Shown: one piece after another, positions 6,228 to 8,213 of the stretch
Numbering within the stretch: the stretch's first letter is position 1
Layout: every line of letters begins with the position of its first letter
Assembly (NCBI GenBank): GCA_027023325.1
Contig: JALVVQ010000251.1
Coordinates: forward strand, 1 to 8,213
Origin: Campylobacteraceae bacterium
GTDB taxonomy: Bacteria > Campylobacterota > Campylobacteria > Campylobacterales > Sulfurovaceae
Direction of reading: 5' to 3'
DNA: 8,213 bases
Notes under the pieces: generated by a model
What the model was told of the DNA's origin: nothing
Seen by the model: the letters and a program-made list of their open reading frames with translations, nothing else
The model's database searches: none
Position numbers and translations under genes: made by a program

Positions 6228-8213
6228 ATGTCTCAACCCAAATTTACCCATTTGCATCTCCATACCGAATATTCGCTGCTAGACGGTGCCAACAAGATCA
6301 AGCCACTGGCAAAGAAGATCAAGGCACTGGGGATGGATTCGGTGGCGATGACGGATCATGGCAATATGTTTGGTACGATAGACTTCTATAATGCTATGCG
6401 GACAGAAGGAATCAAGCCGATCATTGGTATGGAGGCCTATCTACATAATCAGCCTGATCTTGGAGACAAGACGATCAGACAGCGATTCCATCTCTGTCTC
6501 TATGCCAAAAATGAGATAGGTTACAAGAACCTCATGCGCTTGAGTTCTGAAGCGTATATCAATGGATTTTACTACTACCCTCGTATCAACTGGGAACTAC
6601 TCAAGGCACACAGTGAAGGATTGGTCTGCTCTTCAGCCTGCCTGCAGGGGGAGGTAAATTGGCATCTCAATCTCTCTGAACGAAACCTCAAATTTGGTGC
6701 CAAAGGCTATGAAGAGGCCAAGGCAGTGGCGCTGAGGTATAAAGATCTCTTTGGGGAGGACTTCTATCTGGAGATTATGCGGCATGGGATTGGAGATCAG
6801 CATCGTATAGATAAGCAGATCATCCAGATCGCGCAGGAGACTGGCATCAAGATCATTGCCACCAATGATACCCACTATACCGTACAGAAAAATGCAGATG
6901 CGCATGAGGCATTTATGTGTATCGCGATGAACAAACTCTATGATGATCCCAATCGTCTACGCCATTCGGTACATGAGTTTTATGTCAAATCCCCAGAGGA
7001 GATGGCGTTATTGTTTGCGGATATTCCTGAAGCACTGACACATACGCAGGAAATTGCAGAAAAGTGTAATCTGGAGATCAAGTTGGGCAATCCGACACCG
7101 CCCAACTTCAAGTTTGCCAGAGAGCGGGCCGCAGACATAGGTCTGGTATTGCCGGAACCAGAGATAGAATATTCACTGGAGAATGACAAAATACTCTTTA
7201 TCGAAGAGTCCAGACGAGGACTGGAAGAGCGCCTCAAGATCGTAGCCGAAGAGAAGCATCAGGAGTATCGCGATAGATTGCAGGTGGAGATTGATATCAT
7301 CAACGATATGAAATTTCCAGGCTACATGCTCATCGTCTGGGATTTTGTTGATGCTGCCAAGCAGATGGGTATCCCTGTAGGCCCAGGCCGTGGTTCTGCT
7401 GCAGGATCTTTGGTGGCTTTTTCACTGAGAATTACCGATATCGATCCTATGCCTTATGGGCTACTGTTTGAGCGATTTTTGAACCCTGAGCGAATCTCCA
7501 TGCCGGATATTGATATGGACTTTTGTCAAGCGCGCCGGCAGGAGATACTGGACTATGTAGTAGAAAAATACGGTCGGGTCAATGTCGCGCAGATCATCAC
7601 TTTTGGTAAACTGCTTGCCAAGGGGGTGATTCGGGATGTGGCTAGGGTACTCGATATGCCTTATGCCAAAGCAGATGCTATGGCAAAGTTGATTCCCGAT
7701 GAACTAGGTATAGATTTGGAAAAATCCTATAAAAAAGAGCCCAAAATTAAGGAACTGCTGGAGAGCGATTCTCAAGCCAAACGCGTTTGGGAGTATGCAT
7801 TGGCGTTGGAGGGATTGAATCGTAATGCCGGCACCCATGCGGCAGGGGTGGTGATCTCCAACGAGCCGCTTTGGCAGAAGACACCACTTTTTAAGCCCTC
7901 AGGGCTGGATACCTTGGCAACACAGTATAGTGGCAAATATGTCGAAGATGTAGACCTAATCAAATTTGACTTTTTGGGGCTCAAGACACTGACGGTGATT
8001 GAGGAAGCGTTGAAGCTGGTGGAAAAAAGACATGGGAAGCGGATCAACTTCGTAGAAGAAGATATTGAAGACAAAGCTGTCTATGATTATATTGGTACGG
8101 GGGAGACATTGGGACTGTTTCAGATTGAATCATCCGGTATGCAGGACCTTGCAAAAAAACTCAAGCCAGATGGATTTGAAGATGTCATTGCGATGTTGGC
8201 ACTCTACCGTCCT
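6228..8213 (+). CDS. dnaE: DNA polymerase III alpha subunit, 3' end cut by window edge
   Basis: The first 662 codons of the replicative polymerase, open without a stop to the right edge; full-length DnaE is about 1,160-1,200 residues, so the C-terminal part is outside. The start has AAAAGG 6 nt before ATG 6228 and the protein opens MSQPKFTHLHLHTEYSLLDGA. The N-terminal PHP domain (1-285) keeps candidate metal ligands: H8/H10/H12, D43-H44 in TDHGN, E69, H88, C134/C138 region, and D214/H216 in NDTHY. In the palm, GPGRGSAAGSLV (385-396), PDIDMDF with D427 and D429, and IKFDFLGL with D581 supply the three catalytic aspartates (D401, D403, D555 in E. coli). HAAGVVIS (537-544) and GLFQIESSGM (629-638) are further DnaE blocks. 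The linker between PHP and palm (about 296-328) is longer than in E. coli. It lies downstream of a terminator and is presumably its own unit. Confidence 0.97.
   Translation, partial: MSQPKFTHLHLHTEYSLLDGANKIKPLAKKIKALGMDSVAMTDHGNMFGTIDFYNAMRTEGIKPIIGMEAYLHNQPDLGDKTIRQRFHLCLYAKNEIGYKNLMRLSSEAYINGFYYYPRINWELLKAHSEGLVCSSACLQGEVNWHLNLSERNLKFGAKGYEEAKAVALRYKDLFGEDFYLEIMRHGIGDQHRIDKQIIQIAQETGIKIIATNDTHYTVQKNADAHEAFMCIAMNKLYDDPNRLRHSVHEFYVKSPEEMALLFADIPEALTHTQEIAEKCNLEIKLGNPTPPNFKFARERAADIGLVLPEPEIEYSLENDKILFIEESRRGLEERLKIVAEEKHQEYRDRLQVEIDIINDMKFPGYMLIVWDFVDAAKQMGIPVGPGRGSAAGSLVAFSLRITDIDPMPYGLLFERFLNPERISMPDIDMDFCQARRQEILDYVVEKYGRVNVAQIITFGKLLAKGVIRDVARVLDMPYAKADAMAKLIPDELGIDLEKSYKKEPKIKELLESDSQAKRVWEYALALEGLNRNAGTHAAGVVISNEPLWQKTPLFKPSGLDTLATQYSGKYVEDVDLIKFDFLGLKTLTVIEEALKLVEKRHGKRINFVEEDIEDKAVYDYIGTGETLGLFQIESSGMQDLAKKLKPDGFEDVIAMLALYRP

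Noticed and set aside
7772..8074. Antisense reading frames inside dnaE, the lipoprotein and the other genes
   Set aside because: Serine/leucine-rich shadow translations of conserved coding DNA.

Overview
The window reads as chromosomal DNA of a Campylobacterota (Epsilonproteobacteria) bacterium, probably a Sulfurovum- or Sulfurimonas-like organism. The clues are the close resemblance of the mqo product to the Helicobacter-type malate:quinone oxidoreductase, a DnaE with an insert-bearing PHP-to-palm linker like that of epsilonproteobacteria, moderate-to-low GC, and promoters that mostly show a -10 element without a good -35. This placement is inference; no rRNA or other direct marker is present. 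All genes are on the + strand.

Layout. (1) 2-883: 3' part of an RpfF-type crotonase (DSF-family signal synthase). The reading frame stays open to the left edge, and the upstream codons align with RpfF, so the ATG at 77 is internal. The gene is visibly more AT-rich than the rest. (2) 884-958: a near-consensus sigma-70 promoter, then a DJ-1/YajL-family gene (959-1510) with its own Shine-Dalgarno. (3) 1511-1726: a 216-bp gap with a candidate structured RNA leader (1576-1690), lying just after possible -10 elements and just before mqo. (4) 1727-3079 mqo, overlapping by 4 bp a GT-B-like glycosyltransferase gene (3076-4197), so these two form one translationally coupled unit. (5) 4277-6103: a large predicted lipoprotein, possibly DUF945/YdgA-like, with its own extended -10 promoter and a Rho-independent terminator at 6111-6135. 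(6) 6228 to the right edge: the first 662 codons of dnaE, the replicative DNA polymerase III alpha subunit, with an intact PHP domain and all three palm aspartates.

The genes do not form one obvious pathway. Mqo feeds electrons from malate to the quinone pool, DnaE replicates DNA, the DJ-1 protein probably deals with reactive carbonyl or oxidative damage, and the RpfF homologue probably makes a fatty-acid signal. The most interesting non-coding element is the mqo leader: a 9-bp closing stem, a mini hairpin with a GNRA-type loop, two internal hairpins, and a duplicated 8-nt word that lets one segment pair in two mutually exclusive ways. No tRNA, rRNA, insertion sequence, CRISPR array or phage gene was seen, and no gene-free stretch exceeds 300 bp.
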